Of a stretch of DNA of 64,000 bases, positions 23,691 to 35,500 are shown piece by piece (the first letter of the stretch is position 1; every line of letters begins with the position of its first letter). This DNA is from Incurvaria masculella (taxonomy: Eukaryota > Arthropoda > Insecta > Lepidoptera > Incurvariidae), in NCBI GenBank assembly GCA_946894095.1, contig OX335652.1, positions 16,019,001-16,083,000 on the forward strand, in the 5' to 3' direction. The notes below the pieces were generated by a model. The model saw nothing but the letters and a program-made list of their open reading frames with translations. It made no database searches and had not been told where the DNA came from. The position numbers and the translations under genes were made by a program.

Positions 23691-23977
23691 CCCAATTGAT
23701 CAGATAGGGCCCCATTTCATCAATTGAACAGATTCGGGGAAAAAAGTGATTCGCCACGTTACATAAAAAACAGCTATTCGGTCTCGTCTAATACGACGTA
23801 GAATTCGAGGTATTGAATACTAATATTTTATAATGTGCAATAAATCTTTTGAGTAGCTAATAACAAAACCTGAATAACTAGATTCTAAAATAACAAAAAA
23901 AAGTATGATCCGGACATTATGGTTTAGTGTTCCGAGTAAAGACACCCGCGAATGATGTAGTAGGTTCATTAAAGCCG

Positions 23978-24230
23978 TAGGTTTTTTTTTATGTAACTGG
24001 ACATGGATCTGACCGAACTGACCCTCACTGACTGCCAACAAACCACGTGGGAACTATGTGCCATGCCAGGACCTTCCTTAAATTGCTCGGCTACATTGAA
24101 CTTGCCGGAAAACACCGTCAATTTTCATTGCCGCTTCGACCATCGTTCATTCAATGCGATGGTACCACACCGGGCGGAATTAACCCTACCACCTAGTAAG
24201 TAAGGAAGAGGACCTACAGTTTTACGTTAA
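23978..24230 (-). mobile_element. SINE body fragment
   Basis: Runs from the T-rich tail (TTTTTTTTATGTAACTGGACATGG) through GTGCCATGCCAGGACCTTCC to CTACCACCTAGTAAGTAAG. It has the same orientation as the copy at 3.0-3.5 kb but lacks a head. Confidence 0.65.
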
Positions 24231-24234
24231 AAGG

Positions 24235-26189
24235 GGTAATAAGCAAACTCTGAAAAAAATATTAAAAACATTTTCGCGCCTCCCAAGATTCCAATTGCGG
24301 AGTAATTTATAGGGCAAATATGTTTTTTCCATACAAACAATTACGATTTGAAACATCTTCCAAAATGTAATTGCATAGGTACAATGCTTTTAATTTGGTC
24401 TCATTATTATCGAGTTGTTGTTCATGTTTTGTCAGGTGTGTTTAATTTGAATTGGTAACACACGCTGCACACTCGTCCATGCTACATTGTTCTAGGTTTA
24501 TTTCCACGGGTGCAATAACTTACTGAGACAAAGAATGTAGTCTCATTTTATTTTTAGGTTTCCGATACGGCCACGTCACCGCTTTGTCCCAATGTCGGTC
24601 CATCAGAGCAATCTGTCACATTTGTATTATGAACCATGCACGAACCATTGACATTATGCAATAATAAAGCCGGCCGCCCTAAAACTGAGACTGTAACAAT
24701 GAATTGTATTGATGATGCCTTACCTACCTGAGCCTGCGATATAGTCCCACATAGCTTATTTTACGCGTGGCCAAAACCGAAACTAAGCGGTCGCCATCTT
24801 GAACGTCATTCGGCTGTCAGATTTCTCCTTATGCTGTGCTCTCTCTTTGTAGGAACATTTTCAGTATTTTAAATGATTTATTACCTCTAGCCTGAGTTTA
24901 TTATAGAGTTAGGTTGTAAAATTTATAAATGTATAAAATATATAAATGGGGAATTATATTACCTGTGGTGACCATAAGACGAGCCAGGCGCAAAATTATC
25001 TATCTGGGACTATAGATCCAGCAAGTTTCAGTTCGACAGCACTAATACATTTTGTTGTTACGTTTTCCGTGGTCGGGCGGTCACTTACTGTCGCCAGATG
25101 GTGTGGAATTCTGCATTCAATGGCTTCACCTAATATATTCAGACCCATTTGTAGTAGAGCGGGGTTTCGATCTAGGTCGGAACTAGGGGATGTGACCACC
25201 TCTGTTTCGGCTCGCATCAAGCCTCGCTAGCCTGCGTGCGGGTTAGGACGCGGAGAATACCCAGTTCCATTCTCGAACTCTCGCTCTCGACCTGTCCTAT
25301 ATTCTGTAGGATGCCTCCAATGACGTCTCCGCAGGTCTATTTTATAGCTTAGTGTTGATCTTAGCGAGCAGGGCGATTTTTTGGTAGGTAGTTCTCTTGC
25401 TCCGACTTCAACAGTTCCGTCTTGAACCCATTGCCTCTAGCTTGAACTCGAATTTATAGTTTTGGTACATATGTACTTTTGTATGTACTTTTTTCGACTA
25501 CTTTTGACATTCAATTAAGCATGCACACTCAAATTATAGAAGGTGAGAATATTTTTTTTATTTCAGGTATAAATAAAAAAAAGGAACGATTCCATTGTAG
25601 TTTCTCCGTAGGCTGCAAGAGTGAAATCAGGTACCTCATTACTTAGCAATGCTAAACCATGCATTATTCAAACCTGGATGATCTCTTGATGGCCGAGGGT
25701 GGAGGATGGTAAGCATCGCCTGTTATGGTCGCACTTACTGCATCCAAGTTTTGTTTGTGTGTCGTAAAATATATTGTTCGTGTTGCATGGAGAAATGCAT
25801 GGAAAATGTGAGAGCATTTTCGATGCATCTTCCAGATTATTCAACAATTATTCGTATTTATTGAATCCTTTTGAGACTATTATTCTTAAACTGGTTATAG
25901 ATGTAGCCCTATAAACTGTGAATGATCGTGTCTAAAGGGATCATTATTTGAAAGTCCTTCCCGGTGGTCAAATGTAACGTTGGTGAATGTGTGATTCCAA
26001 ATTCTACTTTCAGTGTGTTATTTTCACAGAGTCCAAGGATTCGTTCATTAATTTTAACACTTTTTTTATATGAAATACTGATCAAAACGGATCAGCTGAG
26101 GGTTATACGAATAAATTAAAAAAAGCAGGTAACTACCATCTGTTACCATCATTGCTATTACCATCAATGCTGTTACCATCTGATCCAAT
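24235..26189. other. Unassigned DNA
   Basis: Opposed frames at 24946-25230 look better composed than chance but match nothing I recognise and have no splice context. No other feature is supported. Confidence 0.35.
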
Positions 26190-26204
26190 CTATCTACAGC
26201 GCGT

Positions 26205-26412
26205 GGTCTAAACCCGCCCGGGTTGGTACCACTGCATTGAAAGAAACTATGGTTCGAGCGGCAGTGAAAAATTGCCCGTGTTATCCATCCATTTCAATTT
26301 AGCCGTGCTCATAAAATGAATGTCTGGGCATGGCACCTAATTCCTTCGGGAATGTGGTTTATTCGGCTAATATCATAATGGTATTTATGTGGTATTAGCC
26401 ATCCAGGTTAGG
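26205..26412 (+). mobile_element. SINE body fragment
   Basis: CCCGCCCGGGTTGGTACCAC through GGTATTTATGTGGTATTAGCCATCC is the 3' half of the shared SINE body on the plus strand. Confidence 0.65.
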
Positions 26413-27221
26413 TTCCCTATAAAAAAAATTACCACCTTTATCTATCTATCTCAGCATCGTCAGCCATTTTTGATGCTGGGGTACGTCGATTTGGTTTTGA
26501 AAAGGGTTCACTTATGATTTATGAAAAGCGGTGAAACCAGTTCCACGCGATCTTTGGGGAAAACACACTTAAAACAAACCGTTCTTTCTTTAACCGGTTA
26601 GCCCATTAACAGCGCGGTATAATTTTAGCTGGGACCCAATTTTAACTGAGCAGTCTCGATAGCTTTTCTGCCACCACCATCGAAATAAAAAAAAAACATT
26701 TTTATAGTTCAATGGCCACCACAATTAAAGTTTTTATCTTCAACGTCAGTAATTTCTTATATTCACTAAAATACAAATATGTATATGTAACTTTTTCAGA
26801 TCTTTGAACTGATCTCCCGTTATGTTCATAGTCAGATGCTGACAAAATTGATAAAAGTGACGCCGGGCGCTGCAGCTAGTTCTGCATTGAACCAAGGTTT
26901 CGTCCGACAGGTTTCCGGGTGTCAAGCTCAATAACATTTTTTTTCCAGACTCCATGGCCTCCAAAATAAAAAAAACGCCAGCAAGGTTTTAACATTTACT
27001 ACCTGCCACTTATCAGGTTTATTTTGTAAGTAACTATTTGGTTTTTCATTACGCAATTGCCAAAATAAAACAGTTGGTAAACTGTATTTTTTTTTATATT
27101 ATAGCTCTTAAATTCTAATTTAATATTGACGTTTTAGTTAGTCTTACAGGTGGTTATTTTAACTCGGATCAAATAGATTAGTTTATCTCTCGAAAATAAC
27201 CAATAATAATATGAGTACTCA

Positions 27222-27610
27222 CTCTTGATATATGTATATGTCACAAACTGGACAACGTATCCAACCGCACCTCCTAATCACCAACACTCCAAAATCCACC
27301 TGTTTGCGTCCGCGCAATCGCGGTGGCTGACTAGCGCCTCCACTGTCACTCCACACACTCCGGCACCAACAACTGCATTGAACCGGCTCGGCGGCCAACC
27401 TCTCTATTTAGCGTCACCGCGGCCACAGAAAGCCCTCACCCAGAACAACCAAAACGATGCAACCACCACACGCTCGCCCATCGAATGCCGAATCAAATCA
27501 CCAGCACCAAAGATAGTTTTCGATTGACAGCGTTGCCCACTATGAAAAGCGGTTTTCTGAGGTGTTCGCTGGAGGCAGTGCAGGCGACTAGAGACTCTGT
27601 ACAAGTCAAG
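27222..27610 (-). promoter_or_regulatory. Candidate untranslated first exon/GC island of the SLC22-like gene
   Basis: This block is clearly more GC-rich than its surroundings. On the minus strand it ends with a consensus donor, CAAGA|GTGAGTACT, near 27222. No long frame on the minus strand reaches the donor, as expected of a 5' untranslated exon. It lies about 14.5 kb upstream of the first coding exon, which begins with an acceptor. The link is inference. Plus-strand frames here are proline/threonine-rich and look spurious. Confidence 0.3.
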
Positions 27611-27842
27611 ATAAGATTGGCATGTGGAGATCGGTCAGTTGTTGACCGGGGTATTTTCCCGCGCGCAGCTAAGGCTTCCTCGGCAGGCCGGTATGTCGGC
27701 AGGCTTTAGTTTTCTTTGCGGCATGTCCAAAGACCTCCAACCTGGCTTTACGTTGTTGCTTACATTTTCCTCGATCAAAATATACAACTGAATGTGATAT
27801 GTATGGATGTATAATCGACCGAGAAGCAAGGACACATTAATT

Positions 27843-28080
27843 GAAGAAAGAGCCCAGTAAAAATAACTACTTTATGAATATACTGCAAGGCTGGGAACCA
27901 GCAAAACATACAATTCGCGGGTATTGCCTGTCACTGCAATATGTTTGAATGTTAAATCTTTGCAGTCAATGTCCGCAAAGCAGGTGAAGCGTTAAATAAT
28001 GTACTTTATAATCTTAAACACTGAGTTAGTTGGAGGCATTGATTACAGGACAGAGGGACTGAAGGAGAATTCCAAATTAT
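27843..28080 (+). mobile_element. Foldback MITE, AAAGAGCCCAGTAAAAA family, diverged copy
   Basis: AAGAAAGAGCCCAGTAAAAA at the left, CTGCAAGGCTGGGAACCAGC and GGAGGCATTGATTACAGGA inside. The same segments, partly reordered, occur in the copy at 35888-36112. The right arm is not clear here. Confidence 0.45.
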
Positions 28081-28640
28081 GGGTATACAGGTCATTCCGT
28101 CTTATTCCGGCTCCTAAAAGGAATGCATTCCGGAATGACCTCCGGAATTTAGGTTCAATGTTACTTCGAGAACCCGTCGAGAACGCACAAAAATCTGGAA
28201 ATGTTAAAATTTAGATTCCCATAATTATATAATATATATATAATTAATTCCGCCTATACCGGAATGGTGGGTGGAGACTTCATAGAATAAAAGGTCATTC
28301 TGGAGTGAGTATATGAGGCTTAAAATATACAAATGTTGTAAATCAGCGAAAGGTTGCAATAAGTTCGTATGCAACCGTTAAACATCCTTTAACAGTAGCC
28401 CATTCTTGGAATTCTGTGCTCGGGAATCGGGAATGGACATGGATCATTCGAAAATTCTCAATAAAATCCTAGATCCGAGTTCCGGGTTTATGTGGTTATA
28501 ATGCCAATTCCTGATTTTTGCAGTTTCCCAAAGTTGGTAGGAACCAATAATCCGAAGGTCATTCCATACTTGTGGAGAATGGGAATCCATTCCGTTGGAG
28601 CCGGAAAAACCCATCACTGGTATGCACATATTAATTTATT
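28081..28640. repeat. Region enriched in GGAATG/CATTCC motifs
   Basis: CATTCC or GGAATG occurs many times, including GGAATGCATTCCGGAATG near 28120. TTCCGGCTCC near the left side and GGAGCCGGAA near the right suggest a degraded inverted repeat. No gene is seen. Confidence 0.35.
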
Positions 28641-28647
28641 TAAAACT

Positions 28648-29955
28648 AGCAGCCCGTCCCGGCTTTGCAAGGGCATAATATAATTGAAAAAATATTATTT
28701 TGACACAATGATACACAAATAAACCCCTTATTACGTAGGGTTCCTAATAAAAGAGCATATACCGACATTTAAATATTTGAAATAAAAATAACAAATTTTG
28801 CGAATATATTTTTTTGTATTTTTTTTCTTTTTTTGTATTTTTTGCTTTTATGTATTTCTCATACTATTAATTATTGTAAAAAGGTCATAACCACAAAACA
28901 AAGCCATTAAATAAATAATTTAATGAGTTCAAGCCAGGAAGTAAACATTATTTGATATTGTTTTATTTTTCACTAAATAATTAGCTTAACTGTTACTATG
29001 ATACTGTTGAGATTACCGCGGTCGTTGGACATGTTTGAAAAATGTTACGGCTTTTGAGAATGTCTTTGGAGAATGTATCTTCCTGCCGCTTGAAAAGCCG
29101 TAACATTTTTCAAACATGTTTAACTGTTATTAGCTACCTACAACTACTACTATAACCTACAACTAAAAAGTATTTAATCGAAAATCATAAAAACTATTTA
29201 AGTCACTTATTTATTAGGATAACTAAATGTAAAATTCTGAAAAGAACTTTTTGAATGCGTTTAGTTACCTACTAAACTGATTATCATGAAGTGACAAAAT
29301 ATTATCAAGCGACAATTTCTTAAATTCCGCACACGGCTGCTGCGTAGGGAGCCCCTCCCGTACCTCTGAGTGACGCCTACAAACTCTAAAACGCATAGTT
29401 GGCCGAGCGGAGTTTTTTCTAATTTTTAAACTCATGATATCTTTCGAATGAAATGTCCGAATCGAATAATACAAACAGTAATATAAAGGTATTGAAACAG
29501 TCTTAAATAATAATTTATTTATTTTGATAAGGATTAATATCTAGATACAAATATAGAGCTTTTTCTAGCGGCGGTATTTAAATTTTTATTTTAAAATAAA
29601 TGCACACTTATTGTGTCATAACTATAATAGTTAGATGTATGCTATCGCGACATTTTTTGTAGATAATAATGTATTCTATAAAATTGTAGTACATCATTTT
29701 GTTGTAGCGTGAATAGTTTTCGCAGCGCACGCGATGTAAGGAACATTCTTGGTCATTTTTTTGCACCTAGGGTTACGTTATCGGAGTTTTGGTAAGGATC
29801 CCTAATTTTTTTAAGATAAAACATAGCCTATGTCCGTCGGATAGACTGTAGCTTTCCAACGGTGAAATAATTTTTCAAATCCGTTCAGTAGTTTCAGAGC
29901 CTATTCGGTTCATATAAACAAACAATCAAACCTTTCCTCTTTATATAATAGTATA
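28648..29955 (-). mobile_element. 1.3-kb dispersed element, copy B
   Basis: Reverse-orientation partner of the element at 757-2075. It begins GCAGCCCGTCCCGGCTTTGC and ends CTCTTTATATAATAGTATAG. The internal hairpin lies at about 29029-29121. The two copies differ by scattered substitutions and small indels. Confidence 0.6.
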
Positions 29956-30414
29956 GAGTATAGATTGGATTCAAGTATGAATGGTAAATAAAAATGCATA
30001 TTGCTTCACAGATTAAAGCGCTTGTAAAGACTGGTAAACTTCGTGGGTATCTACCACCATATTACATGTCCTACGATGTTAGAAACGGTGTTAACGACAC
30101 ATTATTCGCCTGCATTGCAAAATAACGCTACTTTCAGCGCTAATCTGACCTTTACGGAACGAATATTTTAAATTACTGGTAGGTAGGTATACATATGCAT
30201 TGAGGAAAATACTAGAGTTTCAAAAGCTCACCGGTTTTTGGGTGTGCCCGCGATCCAAGATACCTCTGAGATTCAAACAAATCTCGTGCTCAGGTATGTG
30301 CAGGTTCCGGAAGCTAACAAATGCTGCAAAATAATCACCGCAGAGCCATATATTCTTTGGTAAAACGCCAATTGTATGACCTAATTGGGGGACATGGGTG
30401 TTCGGATAATGGTT

Positions 30415-30707
30415 TTTAGGGTTTCGTGCCCAAAGGGTACTAACGGAACCCTATTACTAAGACTTCGATGTTCGTCCGTCCATCCGTCCGTCCATTAGTC
30501 ACAGGGCCTAATCTCATGAACCCGTAATAGGTAGGCAGCTGAAATTTTCACAGAGTGTGCATTTATATTGCTGCTATAATACATTTTTGTAATAATAAAA
30601 AAACTGAATGGGGCCCCCATAGGTGAAACGTGATTTTTTAAGTTAAATCTTTTACGATGGTACGGAACCCGGCGTGTGTGAGTCCGACTCGCACTTGACC
30701 GGTTTTT
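30415..30707 (+). repeat. GGTTCCGT-type dispersed repeat, near-complete copy
   Basis: Starts GGGTTTCGTGCCCAAAGGGT, includes the TCCG run and GGTACGGAACCC, and ends GACTCGCACTTGACCGGTTTT. The early GGTTCCGTNCC and late GGTACGGAACC segments are inverted repeats of each other. Confidence 0.65.
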
Positions 30708-30719
30708 TACAAGTTACAT

Positions 30720-30800
30720 TGAAAGGGATTGCTAATACGGGTTAGAAGACTTGCCTTTCATGCGATGGGTTCATATCCTCGCCCGGGCTTATTAAAAAAA
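30720..30800 (+). mobile_element. tRNA-like SINE head, isolated
   Basis: ATTGCTAATACGGGTTAGAA (box A-like region) and GATGGGTTCATATCC (box B-like GGTTCRANNCC) are about 35 bp apart and followed by GCCCGGGC. It is too diverged to be a tRNA gene. Confidence 0.4.
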
Positions 30801-30844
30801 CTCGGGTAAAAGGTTTCACCGAGTAGCTGCCATTCGAGTTATTT

Positions 30845-31060
30845 TTTAGGGTTCCATACCCAAAGGGTGCCAACGGAATCATATTAATAAACCTCCGTTG
30901 TCCGCCCGTCTGTCAGCGGGCTGTATCTCATGAACCGTAATAGGTATTAAACAAAGTATAATAAGCCCATTAAACAAAGGTGTTTTTTTAGTTAAATCTT
31001 ATACGATGGTACGGAACCTTTTGTGTAAGAGTCCAACTCGAACTTGACCGGTTGTTTCCA
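30845..31060 (+). repeat. GGTTCCGT-type dispersed repeat, internally deleted copy
   Basis: Starts GGGTTCCATACCCAAAGGGT and ends GAACTTGACCGGTTG. The middle section after CATGAACCGTAATAGGTA is missing compared with the copy just upstream. Confidence 0.6.
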
Positions 31061-31176
31061 AAGTATATATGCTGAAACAATTAATTATTCAAAGGTAATG
31101 TCTTTGGTATTATAGTTTCCACAGCCTCTTTCTGAAAAAGTTTAGCGAAAGTAAAATTTAAAATAAATCAGACTAA

Positions 31177-31456
31177 AGGCCGAGTGCACGAAAGAACAAA
31201 AAATCAAAATCAAAGTCAAAGTATGATTAAACACGTCACTTTGTGTGGACAGTATGGAAGGAACTCAATGCGGTTCACTAAAAGTGACGTGTTTGAACAT
31301 TGATTAATTCAGCCGGCTGAGTTGATCAATGTTCAAACACGTCACTTTTAGTGAACCGCATGGAGTTCCTTCCATAGCGTCCACAGAAAGTGACCTGTTT
31401 GATCATACTTTGACGATGATTTTGATTTTTTGTCCTTTCGTGCACTCGGCCCTTAG
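31177..31456. mobile_element. Long-arm foldback MITE upstream of RPF2
   Basis: Two arms of about 130 bp form an almost complete palindrome. Outer ends are AAAGGCCGAGTGCACGAAAG and CTTTCGTGCACTCGGCCCTT; inner arms contain TTCACTAAAAGTGACGTGTT and its complement. The centre is TTAATTCAGCCGGCTGAG. No coding capacity. It sits about 1.1 kb upstream of the RPF2 start codon. Confidence 0.75.
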
Positions 31457-31459
31457 ACT

Positions 31460-32400
31460 GCTAGATCCTTTTCCGACCAACCTTGGCACAGCGTAGGATC
31501 GGCCGCCTGAGTATCAAACTCGTCGCAGTGAGTATGATTGTTGTTTGTAGTATCACTCAAACTGGCTAAGTTTTAAAATGGGAAAGAAAACTCAAAGCTT
31601 ATTGTAGATGTCGCACAAGCGACCTCACCAAAATGTCAAAACTGTCAAGTTTGATTTTCGAGTTTTTATATCAAAGATGTACTCTATGATGCAATTATAA
31701 TAAGGTTTAAAGGCGAAAAGAAGAGCTTTTGTTTGTCTTCAAACAAATTTAAATGTCGATGACCAGCACAAAGTATGAAACGAAATATAAGAGGTTATGT
31801 TTTGTGTTATTTTCTTTTCCAAGACTTTTTTTGATTAGCATAATTAAGAATAATTTATTTTCAGAATAACATGGAGAATTTTGAGTAATTTTAATTATAC
31901 AGATTGATTAAACACAATTTTCAAATCTATTCTGTTCGATTTTGTAAGGTATTTGACAGCTTTGATGGTTCTTTGATTGGTGAGCTCGCTTTGACTCCAC
32001 CTGTCGTGATTAATAAATAGTTTTCTTTCCCATTGGACTGAAGCCTTTGTCATTGAAATGTGAGTGATGAGCAAACTAAAATGTGCTTGCCCGAGTATAC
32101 TTTTTTCTACACACCAAAACATTCAGAGAAGTATATGGTATCGTTACATACTATTAGCATAATTTTATTTTATATAACTGGTGCCTGCGCTTCTTTCTGA
32201 AATAGTCTGCCGAAATTCTGTGCCGAAAGTAAGACTAGGGCTGACCTTGACTTGGTCCTTCAGTCTAATTTTGACGTCCTGTTATCGTATTCTATTCGTC
32301 GAAGTAGCAGTATTTCTGTGCTCGCCCTGCTGGTATGCCCGAGTTCGTTACCATAAAATACCGTCAATCGAAAAGCGTTCATAGAATTCGTTCCTGCCTT
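31460..32400. other. Unassigned DNA upstream of RPF2
   Basis: No gene is supported. Several weak frames have no recognisable product. Confidence 0.4.
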
Positions 32401-32460
32401 TTCCGGTTTGCCATCATGACAGTGACAGTTGACAGCTCAATTGAATACTTTGCTTGAATC

Positions 32461-32466
32461 CACGTG
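32461..32466 (+). promoter_or_regulatory. CACGTG E-box in the RPF2 promoter region
   Basis: A perfect CACGTG lies 96 bp upstream of the RPF2 ATG, followed by CTCGCGTGCC. CACGTG is the Myc/Max site, and insect Myc activates ribosome-biogenesis genes through such boxes. No TATA box was seen. Function is inferred from position only. Confidence 0.4.
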
Positions 32467-32561
32467 CTCGCGTGCCTGCTATCTTCTGCGCTGGATGCAG
32501 CATCATCTAGAATTGCCTCCAGGGTTTTCAACTAAAGCGTCTTTTGAATTACAGCAGTAAA

Positions 32562-32584
32562 ATGGCAGTGATGCAACGGGTCAA
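32562..32584 (+). CDS. RPF2: RPF2 exon 1
   Basis: Encodes MAVMQRV plus two bases of a Lys codon, before AA|GTGAGT. The start context is GTAAAATGG, with a purine at -3 and G at +4. It is too short to be found as a frame on its own; it is assigned from phase and the basic N-terminus it gives. Confidence 0.85.
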
Positions 32585-35500
32585 GTGAGTACCAACATAT
32601 TTTTTTGTGGTTTCTTCACTCTTCTATTCTTTATCAAATAATTTTGGATGAAAGAACAGTCACCCTTACTGCTGTGTATGCATATGAACACAAGATATAA
32701 GTCGGGCCAGTTAACATGACACCTGGCTGAGATGACTTAGCAAAATAATCTGGGATATTTTGGAAGCAAAATAATAGCTTGGAAACTTTAAAACGCAAAG
32801 ACACTTGCAACGTTGACTGGACGATGATAGCGGGACTCCGTGCAAAGGCATCGAGAAGGACGGGAATTCTGGGCCAGGTGTCATGTTAACTCGCCCGACC
32901 TATACATGCCAATATTCCGGGAGGTCACGACATTTTTGGTCACGATAAGGTAAATGGCTGAATCTGGGTTCACATGTTAGAGACCAACCCTCTGATGCTA
33001 AATATGTCGGTCTGCCTGCGCCAAGTGGTTGCGTTGTCTAGATTGGCTATATAAAATAGATGTTAGTATGTACCTGCTGATAAATATACCAATTGTTTAG
33101 AAATATTGATACCTGTTAATTATACAACAATAACCAGTTGGTTTTTTAATTAACTGCTTAAATATACCTAAAGTTCTGTCTGTAACCTAAATCGCCTATA
33201 ACTACTTAATACGACCAAAGATTTGTTCAGTTTTGGTATTGCTAAGCAAGTATGTACTGATACTTTCATGCTTCGTTATTTGTAGCCCTTTACCTTATCA
33301 TACTTATTTTTTGTCGCCATAACTACTTTTTCAGGCGCCTTATCTACGTAAAGCAACCACTTGGCGCAGGCAGACTGACACATTTAGCTTCAGAGAGTTA
33401 ATCTTTATCCTGTGAACTCAGTTTCAGCCATTTACGTTATCGTTACCATTTTTGTCGCGACCTCCTAGACTACAAAAACAGGTAGTCTTATTATGGATTA
33501 AAGAATAAATTCTTTGCTGTGCAATATAGAAAAAGAAATGGTTGGGGTTTCCGTTAGCCACGCAAACCTAGCATCTCGCTGGTGGGATAGAATATAAGTT
33601 TGACTTTATAGAAACTCACCAGTAAAAGATTTTTTTTCAAAGATATCTCCTTCTTAGTAAAAAAAATCCAAATTTGGTCACTTTCAATTATTCCACCTTA
33701 TTATCTGCGTTCAAAAACTGAAGAAATGCTCAGAGAGCTCAAGTTTTGTCAAAAGTTCTTAATTCAATACAAAAAAAGTTTAAGCTTGAGCAAAATTCGT
33801 AGGGTGGGTGGTTCGGATTCCACGTAAAACTGTAGGTTACCTTTCTTACTTAATAGGTGGTAGGGTCGATCCTCCTGGGTTGGTACCATCATTGAATGAA
33901 CGATAGTCGAAGCGGCAATTTAAATTTCCGTATTTTGAATCTAGTTCGATGTAGCCGAGCAATATAAGGAAGGTCCTGGTATGGCACATAGTTCCCATGT
34001 GGTGTGTTAGGCTAATATCTGACGGTCAGTTCGGTAAAAGCCATCCATGTACAGTTACATACAAAAATAAAAAAAGTGCAGGAAATTCATTGAATTGGTA
34101 TGCCCTCAAAATTTAAACGAAAGTCCCATGCATGCATGATTGTGAATAATATTTTTTTTATGCTGTGGATAATTCATAAAATGCAAGATTGTGAATAATA
34201 TTTACTTGCAGTAACAAAGAGACATTAAACATGCTCTAGAAATGTTCATCGTGAAGCCAATATAATATGTGATGCGGCTATCATTTAAATGTTTTTGTAT
34301 GGATCCTAATAGAGCGACTAATGTTTCGTCGCTACATCTTATGTTGTGGGTTCTTAAAAATAATGCATTGGTCCCACTGCATTTCTTTACTTGCATGTTG
34401 CGACGAAGGGATTTCTTGTTCATGATTTTAAATACACATTAAACTGTAGGTTTTTTTTTTATGCGACCTGACATGGATCGATAAGGCCAAATCGCAAAGT
34501 TAGACGAGGCACCCCAAGTTAACTAACTAAGTCTGACGATCAGAAGTGTCATTCTTGCGATATATGATTCCTTGTCTAGGGATTAACTTATTTTCGTTAA
34601 TGTATGTTTCCTTTTTCTATACAAAAAACATTGCGGAAACGGTGTCCATTTACGAACGTTTTTGACTAAATGTAGAAATCTAAAAGCAAATGGAATGATT
34701 ATAAATGTTGTTTTTACTTATATCTCGAAATCATATTACTTTCAGATTTCTAATGTGAAAATATTATTTTTATTATTATTATTATTTAAATAAATGATGG
34801 AATCAAAATATATTAACTATCCATTATCAGTCTGGAGTTTTATTTGGACTTGCTGAGGCGTTTCATTACATATTATTACATTTGTTAAATGGTGCATTTG
34901 TATTTTGTTCATTTTACATTTGTTAATGTTATTGAATAGTCCTAGCGCCTTAATATGACTGTAGTTATGGTATTAGCCATCCATGTCCAGTTACATAAGA
35001 AAATCTCTTGACAGGACGTAACAACCTATTTCGCTATACATTGCGATTTCCACTGTAGTTGGAAAAAAGTTTACCCTGATATGTAACTCACTGTTTTCAG
35101 GAAACCAACCACACGCAAGGGAAAAAAGGTGTTGCTCTCTAAAGAGCCGAAAGCGCTCGAAGGCCCCAAGCAGTGCATGTTCATGCAGGGTAGAAGCCCC
35201 TCTGAACGCACGCGATCCCTCATGAAAGACCTCTACAGCCTCAAGAAACCCGATGCTGCGTACTTGACACGCAAGAATGATATTGTTCCATTCGAAGATG
35301 CGACATTGATTGAAAAGTGCGTGTTTCCGTACCCATTACCAGCTGTGGCTATTTTAATTCTTTGACTGATGCGAGGAAATCAATCATCGAAGGATTTTTT
35401 TCTATTTTTGCTATTTGTAATAAGGCGATTTTCGAATGATACATTGTCAAAATCAAACTTTTTACACCCTCTGCAATAAGCTAGATTTTCACAGCAAAAA

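Noticed and set aside
27225..27709. Plus-strand Pro/Thr-rich frames in the GC block
   Set aside because: Overlapping frames on both strands with simple composition are expected in GC-rich DNA; the splice signal is on the minus strand.
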